A DNA stretch of 7,385 nucleotides from Actinomycetota bacterium (GTDB taxonomy: Bacteria > Actinomycetota > Coriobacteriia > Coriobacteriales > RUG844), in the NCBI GenBank assembly GCA_013335845.1, contig JAAXUU010000059.1, forward strand, positions 1 through 7,385. Reading direction: 5' to 3'. Below, piece after piece: positions 1 to 5,763 of the stretch; positions within the stretch are counted from its first letter, which is position 1, and each line of letters begins with the position of its first letter. A program made the translations under genes and the position numbers. The notes beneath the pieces were generated by a model, which was not told the origin of the DNA, searched no databases, and worked only from the letters and a program-made list of their open reading frames with translations.

Positions 1-675
1 GATGCGGGTTGTGTGGAAGTCGACGGTAGGTCGACGCGTGCGAGTGAGAGTACGCGTGCGATCAGGACCCTCGTCGGCGTGGTGGCGCAAGACCCGGAAA
101 GCCAGATCGTCTCCTCGACCGTACTCGACGAGGTCGCGTTCGGGCCTGAGAACCTCGGGCTTCCTCGGGAGGAAATAGCTGCGCGCGTGGAAGCGGCGAT
201 CAAAGCTGTCGGACTCCGGGGGAAAGAAGGACGTGAGCCGCACGGCTTGAGTGGGGGAGAGAAACAACGCCTTGTGATCGCCGGTATCTTGGCGATGCAG
301 CCGCGTTATATGATATTCGACGAGCCATCCTCGATGCTCGATGCGAACGGACGCTCTGAAGTCCGGGCAGTCATCGATCGGCTTCACGCGGAAGGCCATG
401 GCATCTTGCATATCACGCATGATATATCGGAGTGTGTTACGGCGGACCGCGTCGTGGTTCTTTCCCGGGGGAAGATCATATTCGAAGGGCAACCGAGCGA
501 GCTTCTATATAACGAGGCCCTATTCCGTGACAAAGGACTCGTGCTCACGCCCATGCTTGCGTTGGCAGTGCGCTTGCAGAACGCAGGCATGGAACTCCCG
601 AAAAACCTGAATCAGCCAGCGGCATTGGCGGCTTCGGTAGTGGGGTACGTCGAGGCGCTCGGAGGTGGGAGATAG
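1..675 (+). CDS. ecfA1: Energy-coupling factor (ECF) transporter ATPase, 5' truncated
   Basis: This is one of the two cytoplasmic ATPases that power ECF-type importers of vitamins and metal ions. The reading frame is open to the left edge, so the start and the Walker A loop lie outside the window; 224 codons are visible of a family length near 280. Counting from the first visible codon, the Q-loop is VVAQDPE (Q30), the ABC signature LSGGEKQR is at 83-90, Walker B YMIFDEP at 103-109 with the catalytic Glu at 108, and the H-loop histidine at 140. The phrase VAFGPENLGLP after the Q-loop is characteristic of EcfA proteins. An internal GTG at base 13 should not be taken as the start because it would remove Walker A. 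The residue before the Q-loop Gln is Ala where Phe is more usual. The TAG stop shares its G with the GTG start of the next ATPase gene. Family assignment is firm; the ecfA1 label (versus ecfA2) rests on being first in the order. Confidence 0.93.
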   Translation, partial: DAGCVEVDGRSTRASESTRAIRTLVGVVAQDPESQIVSSTVLDEVAFGPENLGLPREEIAARVEAAIKAVGLRGKEGREPHGLSGGEKQRLVIAGILAMQPRYMIFDEPSSMLDANGRSEVRAVIDRLHAEGHGILHITHDISECVTADRVVVLSRGKIIFEGQPSELLYNEALFRDKGLVLTPMLALAVRLQNAGMELPKNLNQPAALAASVVGYVEALGGGR

Positions 676-1541
676 TGTCGCTACTGGTCGAGAGCATCTC
701 CTATGAATACGCCAAGGGGACGACACTATCGCATCGGGCCCTTGAAGACATATCGCTTGCGGTACAACCCGGTGAGTCGACGCTCGTCATCGGCTCGACC
801 GGAAGCGGTAAGTCCACATTGTTGCGCGTGACCGCCGGCCTACTGAAGCCGGACAAGGGCAGCGTCACGTGTGACGGAGCACCGGTTGAGGCGGGGAAGG
901 TCGGGATGGTATTCCAGCAGCCTGAATCCCAGTTATTCGCCGAAACGATTCTCGGTGATATCGCGTTCGGGCCTTTGAACCTCGGCATCCCCCATGATAA
1001 AGCATATGAGCGGGCCGAGGATGCCCTGATGCGCGTCGGCCTCGACGTCGAGGAATTCAAAGGGAGGTCGCCTTTCTCATTGAGCGGGGGACAGGCGCGG
1101 CGTGTCGCGATTGCGGGAATACTCGCTATGCAGCCCCCTTATATGGTTCTCGATGAACCGACCGCCGGTCTTGACGGCGCGGGACGTGCGTTTATCGAGA
1201 GACTGCTTGTCGATTTGCGTTCAAACGGTACGGGGGTTATCGTCGTATCGCATGACGTCGATGAATTCCTACCCAAAGTCGACCATGTCATCTTGCTTGC
1301 CGAGAGACGCATCGTCTGGAAGGGTTTGGCGCGTGAACTTATCGGGAATCCCTATTTGTTCTCCCGAGCGAACCTACCGATGCCCGATCTTCTCGCATTC
1401 CAAGAAGACCTCGGTTGCATGAAGGGATCCTATAGCTTCGATGTGGAGGCGGTAGCCGCATGGGCCTTAGGGGGATATTGCGTCGGGGGACCTGCCGGGC
1501 ATATCCATGCAGAGCATGGCATGGTCGGAGGTGAGGACTGA
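675..1541 (+). CDS. ecfA2: Energy-coupling factor (ECF) transporter ATPase, second subunit
   Basis: This is the second ATPase of the ECF module; it pairs with EcfA1 in the cytoplasm and hydrolyses ATP to drive the EcfT coupling protein. The protein has 288 residues, normal for the family. Visible motifs are Walker A GSTGSGKST at 40-48, Q-loop QQPE at 81-84, IAFGPLNLG at 96-104, signature LSGGQARR at 136-143, Walker B YMVLDEP at 156-162 with Glu161, and H-loop His193. The GTG start overlaps the preceding stop by one base and has GGAGG at 661-665 nine bases upstream, so the start is well supported. The extreme C-terminus (about 269-281) carries one Cys and three His in a Gly-rich tail, for which I know no role. 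The stop overlaps the ecfT start by one base, giving a translationally coupled trio. Confidence 0.95.
   Translation: MSLLVESISYEYAKGTTLSHRALEDISLAVQPGESTLVIGSTGSGKSTLLRVTAGLLKPDKGSVTCDGAPVEAGKVGMVFQQPESQLFAETILGDIAFGPLNLGIPHDKAYERAEDALMRVGLDVEEFKGRSPFSLSGGQARRVAIAGILAMQPPYMVLDEPTAGLDGAGRAFIERLLVDLRSNGTGVIVVSHDVDEFLPKVDHVILLAERRIVWKGLARELIGNPYLFSRANLPMPDLLAFQEDLGCMKGSYSFDVEAVAAWALGGYCVGGPAGHIHAEHGMVGGED
1505..1519 (+). repeat. Perfect 6-bp inverted repeat just before the ecfT ribosome binding site
   Basis: CCATGC at 1505-1510 and GCATGG at 1514-1519 are perfect inverted repeats separated by AGA. They lie inside the last codons of ecfA2 and end seven bases before the strong GGAGGTGA ribosome binding site of ecfT (1527-1534). 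A small mRNA hairpin here could affect coupling of ecfT translation, but the arm also encodes the His-rich tail of EcfA2 and may be coincidental. There is no T run, so it is not a terminator. Confidence 0.35.
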
Positions 1542-2341
1542 TGGCGTTCCAAGTTCCATTCGGTCAGTATCTGCCGGGCACGACCTTCATCCATACGTGC
1601 GATGCGCGCGTGAAGATAGGCGTCGTTATCGCCTTCACGTTCGCCCTCTTCGCGTCCTCCGGTTGGTGGGCTATGGCACTTTTGGCTGCGGTGATGTGGT
1701 TGGGATATGGCTTTGCGCACGTACCGTTTAAAATCGCCGCAAAAGGGTTGAAGCCCTTATCATTCATTCTTATATTCACAGTGTTGGCGAATGCCCTCAC
1801 GTTTTCAGCGGGGTCATCCGATGGCGCGATCGCACTTTTCGGGAACTTCGGCTTCAAACCCGAAGGGTTCCTGACCGGACTCTATTATTCCCTGCGTATC
1901 TGCTTGCTCGTCCTTGCCACGTCGCTCGTGACGTTCACCACCAATGCCGTCGCACTCGCAGACGCTTTGACCTCACTCATGCGGCCTCTGCGCGCTCTAC
2001 ACGTGCCGGTCGATGACATCGCCACGATGTTCTCCATCGCACTTCGTTTCATTCCCACAACGGCGGAGGAAGCCGAGAAGATCGTGATGGCTCAAACCGC
2101 GCGTGGGGTGAAATTCAACGAAGGCGGTCTCTTGAAGCGCGCGCGGGTTTGGGTACCCGTACTCGTGCCGCTTTTCGTCGGACTGTTCCGTCGCGCCGAC
2201 GAACTTGCCTGCGCCATGGAAGCACGGTGCTATACAGGCATCGGCCGCACGCGGCTCCACGAGCCGGTGATGCTCATGCGCGATTGGGTCACATTGTGTT
2301 TGGCGGTTCCGCTTTCTGTTGTGATCGGGGTGTTCCTATGA
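1541..2341 (+). CDS. ecfT: Energy-coupling factor transporter transmembrane protein EcfT
   Basis: EcfT is the membrane scaffold of the ECF importer: it binds the two ATPases on the cytoplasmic side and transmits their movement to an exchangeable substrate-binding S component. The 266-residue protein has hydrophobic segments around 27-60, 71-90, 111-134, 203-217 and 248-266. Between them is the cytoplasmic coupling domain with the two short Ala-Arg motifs that contact the ATPases: ARG at 187-189 (within AQTARGVKF) and ARC at 228-230 (within AMEARCY). The second motif has Cys where the textbook form has Gly. The ATG overlaps the ecfA2 stop by one base (TGATG), and GGAGGTGA at 1527-1534 is an unusually complete Shine-Dalgarno match. 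The stop overlaps the truA start (ATGA). No S-component gene is adjacent, which is consistent with a group II ECF transporter whose S subunits are encoded elsewhere. Confidence 0.95.
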   Translation: MAFQVPFGQYLPGTTFIHTCDARVKIGVVIAFTFALFASSGWWAMALLAAVMWLGYGFAHVPFKIAAKGLKPLSFILIFTVLANALTFSAGSSDGAIALFGNFGFKPEGFLTGLYYSLRICLLVLATSLVTFTTNAVALADALTSLMRPLRALHVPVDDIATMFSIALRFIPTTAEEAEKIVMAQTARGVKFNEGGLLKRARVWVPVLVPLFVGLFRRADELACAMEARCYTGIGRTRLHEPVMLMRDWVTLCLAVPLSVVIGVFL

Positions 2342-3105
2342 TCGAGGTCATGGTATTGACGGTCTCCTACAACGGTTCCGCGTACTCCGGGTTCGCACGA
2401 CAACCGAAACGGACGACCGTGCAAGGGGAGATAGAACATGCCTTGGGGATACTGTTCCGCCGAGAGGTACTCACGACCTGCGCCGGTCGTACCGATGCGG
2501 GTGTGCACGCACTCGGGCAGCATGTGAGTTTCGAGGTGATGACCGAGGAGGTCGAAGGGCGCAGTATACGCAAGATGACGCGCTCGCTGAACGCACTCAC
2601 GCCGGAAGATATCGTCATCCGCGACATCCGTTTCATGCCGGAGGGGTTCTCGGCACGATTCGATGCGAAATCCCGCGAATACCGCTATCGCATCGTCTAT
2701 AGTGCCGTCCCCCCGATGTTCTTGCGGGAATACGCTTGGTGGATCCGTGAAGAGAGCCTGGATATCACCGCGATGCGAAAAGCGGCGCAGCATCTGATAG
2801 GGGAGCATGATTTCAAGTCGTTCTGTCTAGCGTCGAGCGCCGTCGATAAGCCGACGTGCAGGAATGTGATGGAGGTCGAGCTGTTCGAAGAAGGGCAACT
2901 CGGTGAGGACTGTCTGGTCATCCGTGTGGTCGGGAACGCGTTCCTGCATAGCATGGTGCGTACGATCGTGGGTACACTGGTGGAAATCGGTACGGGTCGA
3001 CGCGAACCCGCATGGGTTCTCGATGTCATGGAGGCCCACGACCGCAATGCGGCGGGTCCGTGCGCGCCCGCGTGTGGTCTCACGTTCTGGTCGGTGAGTT
3101 ACTAG
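2338..3105 (+). CDS. truA: tRNA pseudouridine(38-40) synthase TruA
   Basis: TruA converts uridines 38, 39 and 40 in the anticodon stem-loop of many tRNAs to pseudouridine. With the start at ATG 2338 the protein has 255 residues, typical of the family. The N-terminal repeat begins with the usual pattern LTVSYNGSAYSGFARQP. The catalytic motif GRTDAGVHA lies at 50-58 with the nucleophilic Asp at 53. The YRY motif at 115-117 holds the conserved active-site tyrosine, and the C-terminal half has GNAFLHSMVRTIVGTL at 199-214 and the closing AGPCAPACGLTF. The frame stays open upstream to 2149, but those codons overlap ecfT in another frame and encode Arg-rich sequence unrelated to TruA. The ATGA overlap with ecfT and a weak GGGGTG at 2327-2332 support 2338; Met5 (2350) is a less likely alternative. 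Its position after the transporter genes suggests co-transcription rather than shared function. Confidence 0.96.
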   Translation: MIEVMVLTVSYNGSAYSGFARQPKRTTVQGEIEHALGILFRREVLTTCAGRTDAGVHALGQHVSFEVMTEEVEGRSIRKMTRSLNALTPEDIVIRDIRFMPEGFSARFDAKSREYRYRIVYSAVPPMFLREYAWWIREESLDITAMRKAAQHLIGEHDFKSFCLASSAVDKPTCRNVMEVELFEEGQLGEDCLVIRVVGNAFLHSMVRTIVGTLVEIGTGRREPAWVLDVMEAHDRNAAGPCAPACGLTFWSVSY

Positions 3106-3126
3106 CTCCGTCCGCGGTTATGTGCG

Positions 3127-3177
3127 AATTTTTATTGGCGCGCATATGTTGACTATGAATACGCCCGCGGGTAAGAT
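3127..3177 (+). promoter_or_regulatory. Sigma-70-type promoter for rplM-rpsI with possible UP element
   Basis: A -35 box TTGACT (3149-3154) and a -10 box TAAGAT (3172-3177) are separated by 17 bases, putting the expected transcription start near 3184. The A/T block AATTTTTATT at 3127-3136 would lie at about -57 to -48, where UP elements that bind the RNA polymerase alpha C-terminal domain are found; this is common at strong ribosomal promoters. GATAAT (3175-3180) is a better -10 match but would need a 20-base spacer. There is no clear terminator after truA, so read-through from upstream is also possible. Confidence 0.65.
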
Positions 3178-3183
3178 AATACG

Positions 3184-3218
3184 GTTCGTTTCAGAGCCCC
3201 GTGAAAACTCTGTTGAAC
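3184..3218 (+). promoter_or_regulatory. Structured 5' leader of rplM (candidate ribosomal-protein leader)
   Basis: The predicted transcript begins with a two-part stem: GTTC (3184-3187) pairs with GAAC (3215-3218), and CAGAG (3192-3196) pairs with CTCTG (3208-3212), with a small asymmetric internal loop between them (GTTT against TT) and an 11-base apical loop. The outer stem starts almost exactly at the predicted +1 and ends 16 bases before the GGAGG ribosome binding site (3235-3239). An L13 leader that controls rplM is established in low-GC Gram-positive bacteria; I cannot say this is homologous, but position and shape fit autoregulation by L13 or S9. Confidence 0.4.
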
Positions 3219-3246
3219 ATAAGTTTAGATATTTGGAGGAACTACT

Positions 3247-3684
3247 GTGAAAACCTATTACGCCAAAACAGGCGAGGTTGAGAAGGAGTGGCTGCTGATA
3301 GACGCTACCGATATGATACTCGGTCGTCTAGCTGTTAAAGCCGCAACTATTCTCAAGGGGAAGCATAAGCCCCAGTACACGCCGCATGTCGATTGTGGTG
3401 ATTACATCGTCGTAATCAACGCCGACAAGATCCGTGTTACCGGTGCGAAAGCTACTGATAAGATCTATTATCACCACTCCGGTTACATCGGAGGACTCAA
3501 GTCCGAGACATTCACTGAAGCAATGACGAAACATCCAGAGCGAGTCATTGAAAAAGCCGTCAAGGGCATGCTTCCGAAGAACACCCTCGGTCGTGCTATG
3601 GGTATGAAGCTCAAGGTTTATGCCGGTCCCGAGCATCCCCACGCTGCGCAGAACCCACGTGAGATCAAGCTGGAGGATAACTAA
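3247..3684 (+). CDS. rplM: 50S ribosomal protein L13
   Basis: L13 is an early-assembling protein of the large ribosomal subunit that binds 23S rRNA. The 145-residue product matches the usual bacterial length. It opens with [19 protein letters not shown] and has the LGRLA block at 25-29. It carries the family signature at about 103-137: [16 protein letters not shown], then [17 protein letters not shown]. The GTG start is preceded by GGAGG at 3235-3239 with a seven-base spacer. The stop overlaps the rpsI start by one base (TAATG), so L13 and S9 are translationally coupled, the conserved bacterial arrangement. Transcription is likely from the promoter at 3149-3177, through the hairpin leader. 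Codon choice looks richer in common ribosomal-gene codons (for example CGT for Arg) than in the neighbouring genes, as expected for high expression. Confidence 0.98.
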   Translation: MKTYYAKTGEVEKEWLLIDATDMILGRLAVKAATILKGKHKPQYTPHVDCGDYIVVINADKIRVTGAKATDKIYYHHSGYIGGLKSETFTEAMTKHPERVIEKAVKGMLPKNTLGRAMGMKLKVYAGPEHPHAAQNPREIKLEDN

Positions 3685-4085
3685 TGGCCAATATTGAAAA
3701 TGAAGCCATCTACTGCGGTACCGGTCGTCGCAAGAACGCGATCGCTCGTGTTCGCCTCGTTCCGGGTACCGGTCAGGTAACGGTAAACAAGCGCGCGGCA
3801 TCCGACTTCTTCGGTCGTGAAGCCCTCGTGAACTACGCATTGGCGCCGTTCAGATTGACTGATACGCTCACTCATTTCGACGTTATCGCTACGTGCACCG
3901 GCGGCGGTGTCTCCGGTCAAGCCGGTGCCCTCCGTCACGGTATCTCCCGCGCGCTTCTCGAGGCCGGCGATTACCGCAAAGAGCTCAAGAAGGCCGGTTT
4001 CCTCACGCGTGACCCACGTATGGTCGAGCGCAAGAAGTACGGTCTGAAGAAAGCTCGCAAGCGTCCTCAGTTCTCAAAGCGCTAA
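3684..4085 (+). CDS. rpsI: 30S ribosomal protein S9
   Basis: S9 sits in the head of the small ribosomal subunit, and its C-terminal tail reaches the P-site tRNA. The 133-residue protein begins with a short acidic lead, then the conserved [16 protein letters not shown]. It carries the S9 signature [19 protein letters not shown] at 73-91 and ends in the basic tail that finishes with SKR, where the terminal Lys-Arg contacts tRNA. Its ATG overlaps the rplM stop, and GGAGG at 3672-3676 inside rplM gives a seven-base spacer. A strong intrinsic terminator starts 22 bases after the stop codon, so rpsI closes the ribosomal transcription unit. Confidence 0.98.
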   Translation: MANIENEAIYCGTGRRKNAIARVRLVPGTGQVTVNKRAASDFFGREALVNYALAPFRLTDTLTHFDVIATCTGGGVSGQAGALRHGISRALLEAGDYRKELKKAGFLTRDPRMVERKKYGLKKARKRPQFSKR

Positions 4086-4107
4086 TCCGTTTATCAAAAC
4101 GAATTCC

Positions 4108-4132
4108 AAATGCGCCCTTCGGGGCGCATTTT
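4108..4132 (+). terminator. Intrinsic terminator after rpsI
   Basis: AAATGCGCCC (4108-4117) and GGGCGCATTT (4122-4131) form a perfect 10-bp stem around a TTCG loop closed by C-G, the very stable UUCG tetraloop form. The stem runs directly into a short T tract (4129-4132). This separates rplM-rpsI from glmM, which has its own promoter just downstream. Because the stem has A's on the left and T's on the right, it could also work on the opposite strand, but no minus-strand gene uses it. Confidence 0.9.
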
Positions 4133-4146
4133 ACATAGGGTGGCAT

Positions 4147-4176
4147 TTGTTCGGGTGGGTGCATCTCTGGTATCAT
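4147..4176 (+). promoter_or_regulatory. Extended -10 promoter for glmM
   Basis: TATCAT (4171-4176) matches five of six bases of the -10 consensus and is preceded by TGG, giving an extended -10 (TGnTATCAT). A poor -35 candidate, TTGTTC (4147-4152), lies 18 bases upstream; weak -35 boxes are tolerated with extended -10 elements. The expected start near 4183 gives a short leader of about 23 bases before the ATG at 4206. Its position immediately after a terminator supports a real promoter. Confidence 0.6.
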
Positions 4177-4205
4177 TGCCGAATATTCACAATCGAGGGA
4201 GAGTT

Positions 4206-5543
4206 ATGACGAAGCGTCTTTTTGGTACCGATGGAGTTCGTGGAGTTGCAAACGACGACTTAACGCCGGAGTTGGCATTCCGCCTCGGGGAAGCCGCGGC
4301 CCTCTTCCTTGGTAAGAAGATCGTACTCGGAAAAGATACCCGCAAGAGTGGGGATATGCTCGAGGCGGCATTCGCGGCCGGTGCGACGAGTGCCGGAGCC
4401 GATATCCATCTGGCGGGCGTGATCCCGACGCCGGCCGTGGCTTTGCTCACGCGCCAACTCGATGCCGACGGTGGTGTAGTCATATCGGCGTCCCATAATC
4501 CCCCTGAGTACAACGGCATCAAGTTCTTCGATTCACGCGGTTACAAACTCTCCGTCGCCCATGAAGATGAGATCGAAGCATTCCTACAGTCGTGCGAAAT
4601 GCAAGTGGAGCGTGGCATCGGCGATGCGGTCGGTAGGATCGTGAGTATCGAGAATGCGATCGAGTCGTACATCGATCATTCTGTTTCGATGATCGAGGAT
4701 GAGGGAATCGATTTCACCGGTCTTACCATCGCGATCGATTGCGCGCATGGCGCGAGCAGTAAGACGAGTCCCGAGGCCTGCCGTCGCCTAGGCGGAAGCG
4801 TGATAGCGATAAACGACACCTGGGACGGAAACGATATCAACGTCGCGTGCGGAAGTACCCATCTTGACTCCATCCGCGCGCTAGTACTGGAAACCGGTGC
4901 CGATATCGGTGTTGCGCATGATGGTGATGCCGATCGCGTCCTCATGGTCGATGAGGCCGGGAACGAGGTCGACGGCGACTTCATCGAGGCGATCTGTGCG
5001 GTCGATCTGGCCGAGCGCGGCGAACTCGCCCGCAATACGATCGTTTCGACGGTCATGTGCAATCTCGGTTTCCGACGTGCTATGGAGAAGCATGGTATCG
5101 AAGTCGTCACGACTCAGGTCGGCGATCGCTACGTGCTTGAACGTATGCGCGAAGAGGGTTTCGTGCTGGGCGGGGAACAATCCGGTCATATAATCTTCCT
5201 CGAGTACAATACGACGGGAGACGGCTTGGTCACCGCCTTACAACTCATCGCTATCATGAAGCGGAAATGTGCGAAACTCTCCAGTCTTGCTAAGGTCGTG
5301 ACGCGTTACCCCCAGACGCTCATCAATGTCCATGTCGCCGATAAGCACGCGCTGGGAGGCAACGAGAAGATCGCCTCGGCGATCGCTTCGGCCGAAGAGA
5401 TGCTCGGTGACGACGGGCGTGTTCTGGTGCGTACGAGTGGTACCGAACCTCTCGTACGAGTCATGGTCGAAGCGGCTGATGAAGGTATCGCATCTTCGGT
5501 TGCATCCGAAATCGCGGCTATCGTCGAGGCCGAACTCAATTAG
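4206..5543 (+). CDS. glmM: Phosphoglucosamine mutase
   Basis: GlmM interconverts glucosamine-6-phosphate and glucosamine-1-phosphate, the second committed step towards UDP-GlcNAc for peptidoglycan. The 445-residue protein has all four hallmarks of the alpha-D-phosphohexomutase family. The phosphoserine loop ISASHNP is at 93-99 (Ser96 carries phosphate). The metal-binding loop DGDADR is at 239-244. The sugar-binding loop GEQSGH is at 323-328. The C-terminal phosphate-binding loop RTSGTEP is at 409-415. It starts MTKRLFGTDGVRG, the standard GlmM N-terminus. The frame is open back to 4110, but that would place codons inside the terminator; ATG 4206 has a purine-rich GAGGGAGAG (4195-4203) in front and is the right start. 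It lies upstream of glmS, which makes its substrate, but is separated from it by 265 bases with signals of their own. Confidence 0.98.
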   Translation: MTKRLFGTDGVRGVANDDLTPELAFRLGEAAALFLGKKIVLGKDTRKSGDMLEAAFAAGATSAGADIHLAGVIPTPAVALLTRQLDADGGVVISASHNPPEYNGIKFFDSRGYKLSVAHEDEIEAFLQSCEMQVERGIGDAVGRIVSIENAIESYIDHSVSMIEDEGIDFTGLTIAIDCAHGASSKTSPEACRRLGGSVIAINDTWDGNDINVACGSTHLDSIRALVLETGADIGVAHDGDADRVLMVDEAGNEVDGDFIEAICAVDLAERGELARNTIVSTVMCNLGFRRAMEKHGIEVVTTQVGDRYVLERMREEGFVLGGEQSGHIIFLEYNTTGDGLVTALQLIAIMKRKCAKLSSLAKVVTRYPQTLINVHVADKHALGGNEKIASAIASAEEMLGDDGRVLVRTSGTEPLVRVMVEAADEGIASSVASEIAAIVEAELN

Positions 5544-5556
5544 GAATCATACAAGC

Positions 5557-5600
5557 GGGAGCCGAACCCTGGGATTTGTACTCTGGGGGCCGAACCCCAG
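5557..5600 (+). repeat. 13-bp imperfect direct repeat with hairpin after glmM
   Basis: GGGAGCCGAACCC (5557-5569) recurs as GGGGGCCGAACCC (5585-5597), a 28-base step with one mismatch. Each copy has GGG facing CCC. The second copy sits in a perfect 6-bp stem, CTGGGG (5583-5588) with CCCCAG (5595-5600), and a GCCGAA loop. CTGGG at 5569-5573 could pair with the same right arm (5596-5600), so two mutually exclusive folds are possible. The first copy starts 13 bases after the glmM stop. There is no T run after either hairpin, so it is not a standard intrinsic terminator; it could stabilise the glmM 3' end, pause polymerase or be a repeat family. Confidence 0.5.
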
Positions 5601-5736
5601 CACGGTCGTGCAGATAGAGTCGACCTGCTGAACCAATATTCTGTGCCTATCCGCGCGTGCTCTATGCCGTGGAGTTACGGACTTATGCCCAAACAACACA
5701 AGGGCTACAAAGAAACGCCCGCATCAACTGTTAGAA
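5601..5736 (+). other. Remainder of the glmM-glmS spacer, no gene seen
   Basis: This part of the 265-base spacer has no convincing gene. It begins with CACGGTCGTG (5601-5610), a near-palindrome directly abutting the preceding hairpin, and then turns from GC-rich to AT-rich towards glmS. A frame open from GTG 5643 runs into glmS out of phase and encodes nothing recognisable. I find none of the conserved blocks of the glmS ribozyme. A long untranslated leader or a small RNA remains possible but unsupported. Confidence 0.4.
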
Positions 5737-5761
5737 TAGAACGATACAGTAGAACGATACA
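5737..5761 (+). repeat. 12-bp perfect tandem direct repeat upstream of glmS
   Basis: TAGAACGATACA occurs at 5737-5748 and again at 5750-5761, separated by one G, a 13-base period. It lies 48 bases before the glmS ATG in an AT-rich stretch. The end of the second copy overlaps TACAAT (5758-5763), a possible -10 box. Direct repeats placed on a promoter are a common operator layout, so this may bind a regulator of glmS, but a chance tandem duplication cannot be excluded. Confidence 0.55.
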
Positions 5762-5763
5762 AT
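5758..5763 (+). promoter_or_regulatory. Possible -10 box for glmS
   Basis: TACAAT matches five of six bases of the sigma-70 -10 consensus and would start transcription near 5770, about 39 bases before the glmS ATG. No good -35 box lies at 16-18 bases upstream; TAGAAC (5737-5742), part of the tandem repeat, is a weak three-of-six match at a short 15-base spacing. A second candidate, TAGAAT (5732-5737), also lacks a -35. A promoter dependent on an activator bound at the repeat would explain the missing -35, but this is speculation. Confidence 0.3.

Noticed and set aside
2149..2337. 63-codon N-terminal extension of TruA
   Set aside because: The codons lie inside ecfT in another frame, encode Arg-rich sequence unlike TruA, and the family N-terminus begins after ATG 2338, which has the ATGA overlap with ecfT.
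2230..2808. 192-codon minus-strand open frame across ecfT and truA
   Set aside because: It is antisense to two well-supported genes and shows no recognisable domain; long shadow frames are expected in GC-rich coding DNA.
3119..3146. Hairpin after truA as an intrinsic terminator
   Set aside because: The T-rich stretch is in the loop, not after the stem, and the right arm is followed by the rplM -35 box; it does not fit terminator form.
3328..3840. 170-codon minus-strand open frame across rplM and rpsI
   Set aside because: It is antisense to two highly conserved ribosomal protein genes and its product resembles no family I know.
4110..4205. 32-codon N-terminal extension of GlmM
   Set aside because: It would begin inside the terminator stem after rpsI and run through the glmM promoter; standard GlmM proteins start at MTKRLFGTDGVRG (4206).
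5583..5600. tRNA T-arm or tRNA fragment on the minus strand
   Set aside because: The reverse complement contains GGGGTTCGGC, which resembles a T-arm, but the 6-base loop is too short and no acceptor, D or anticodon arms can be placed beside it.
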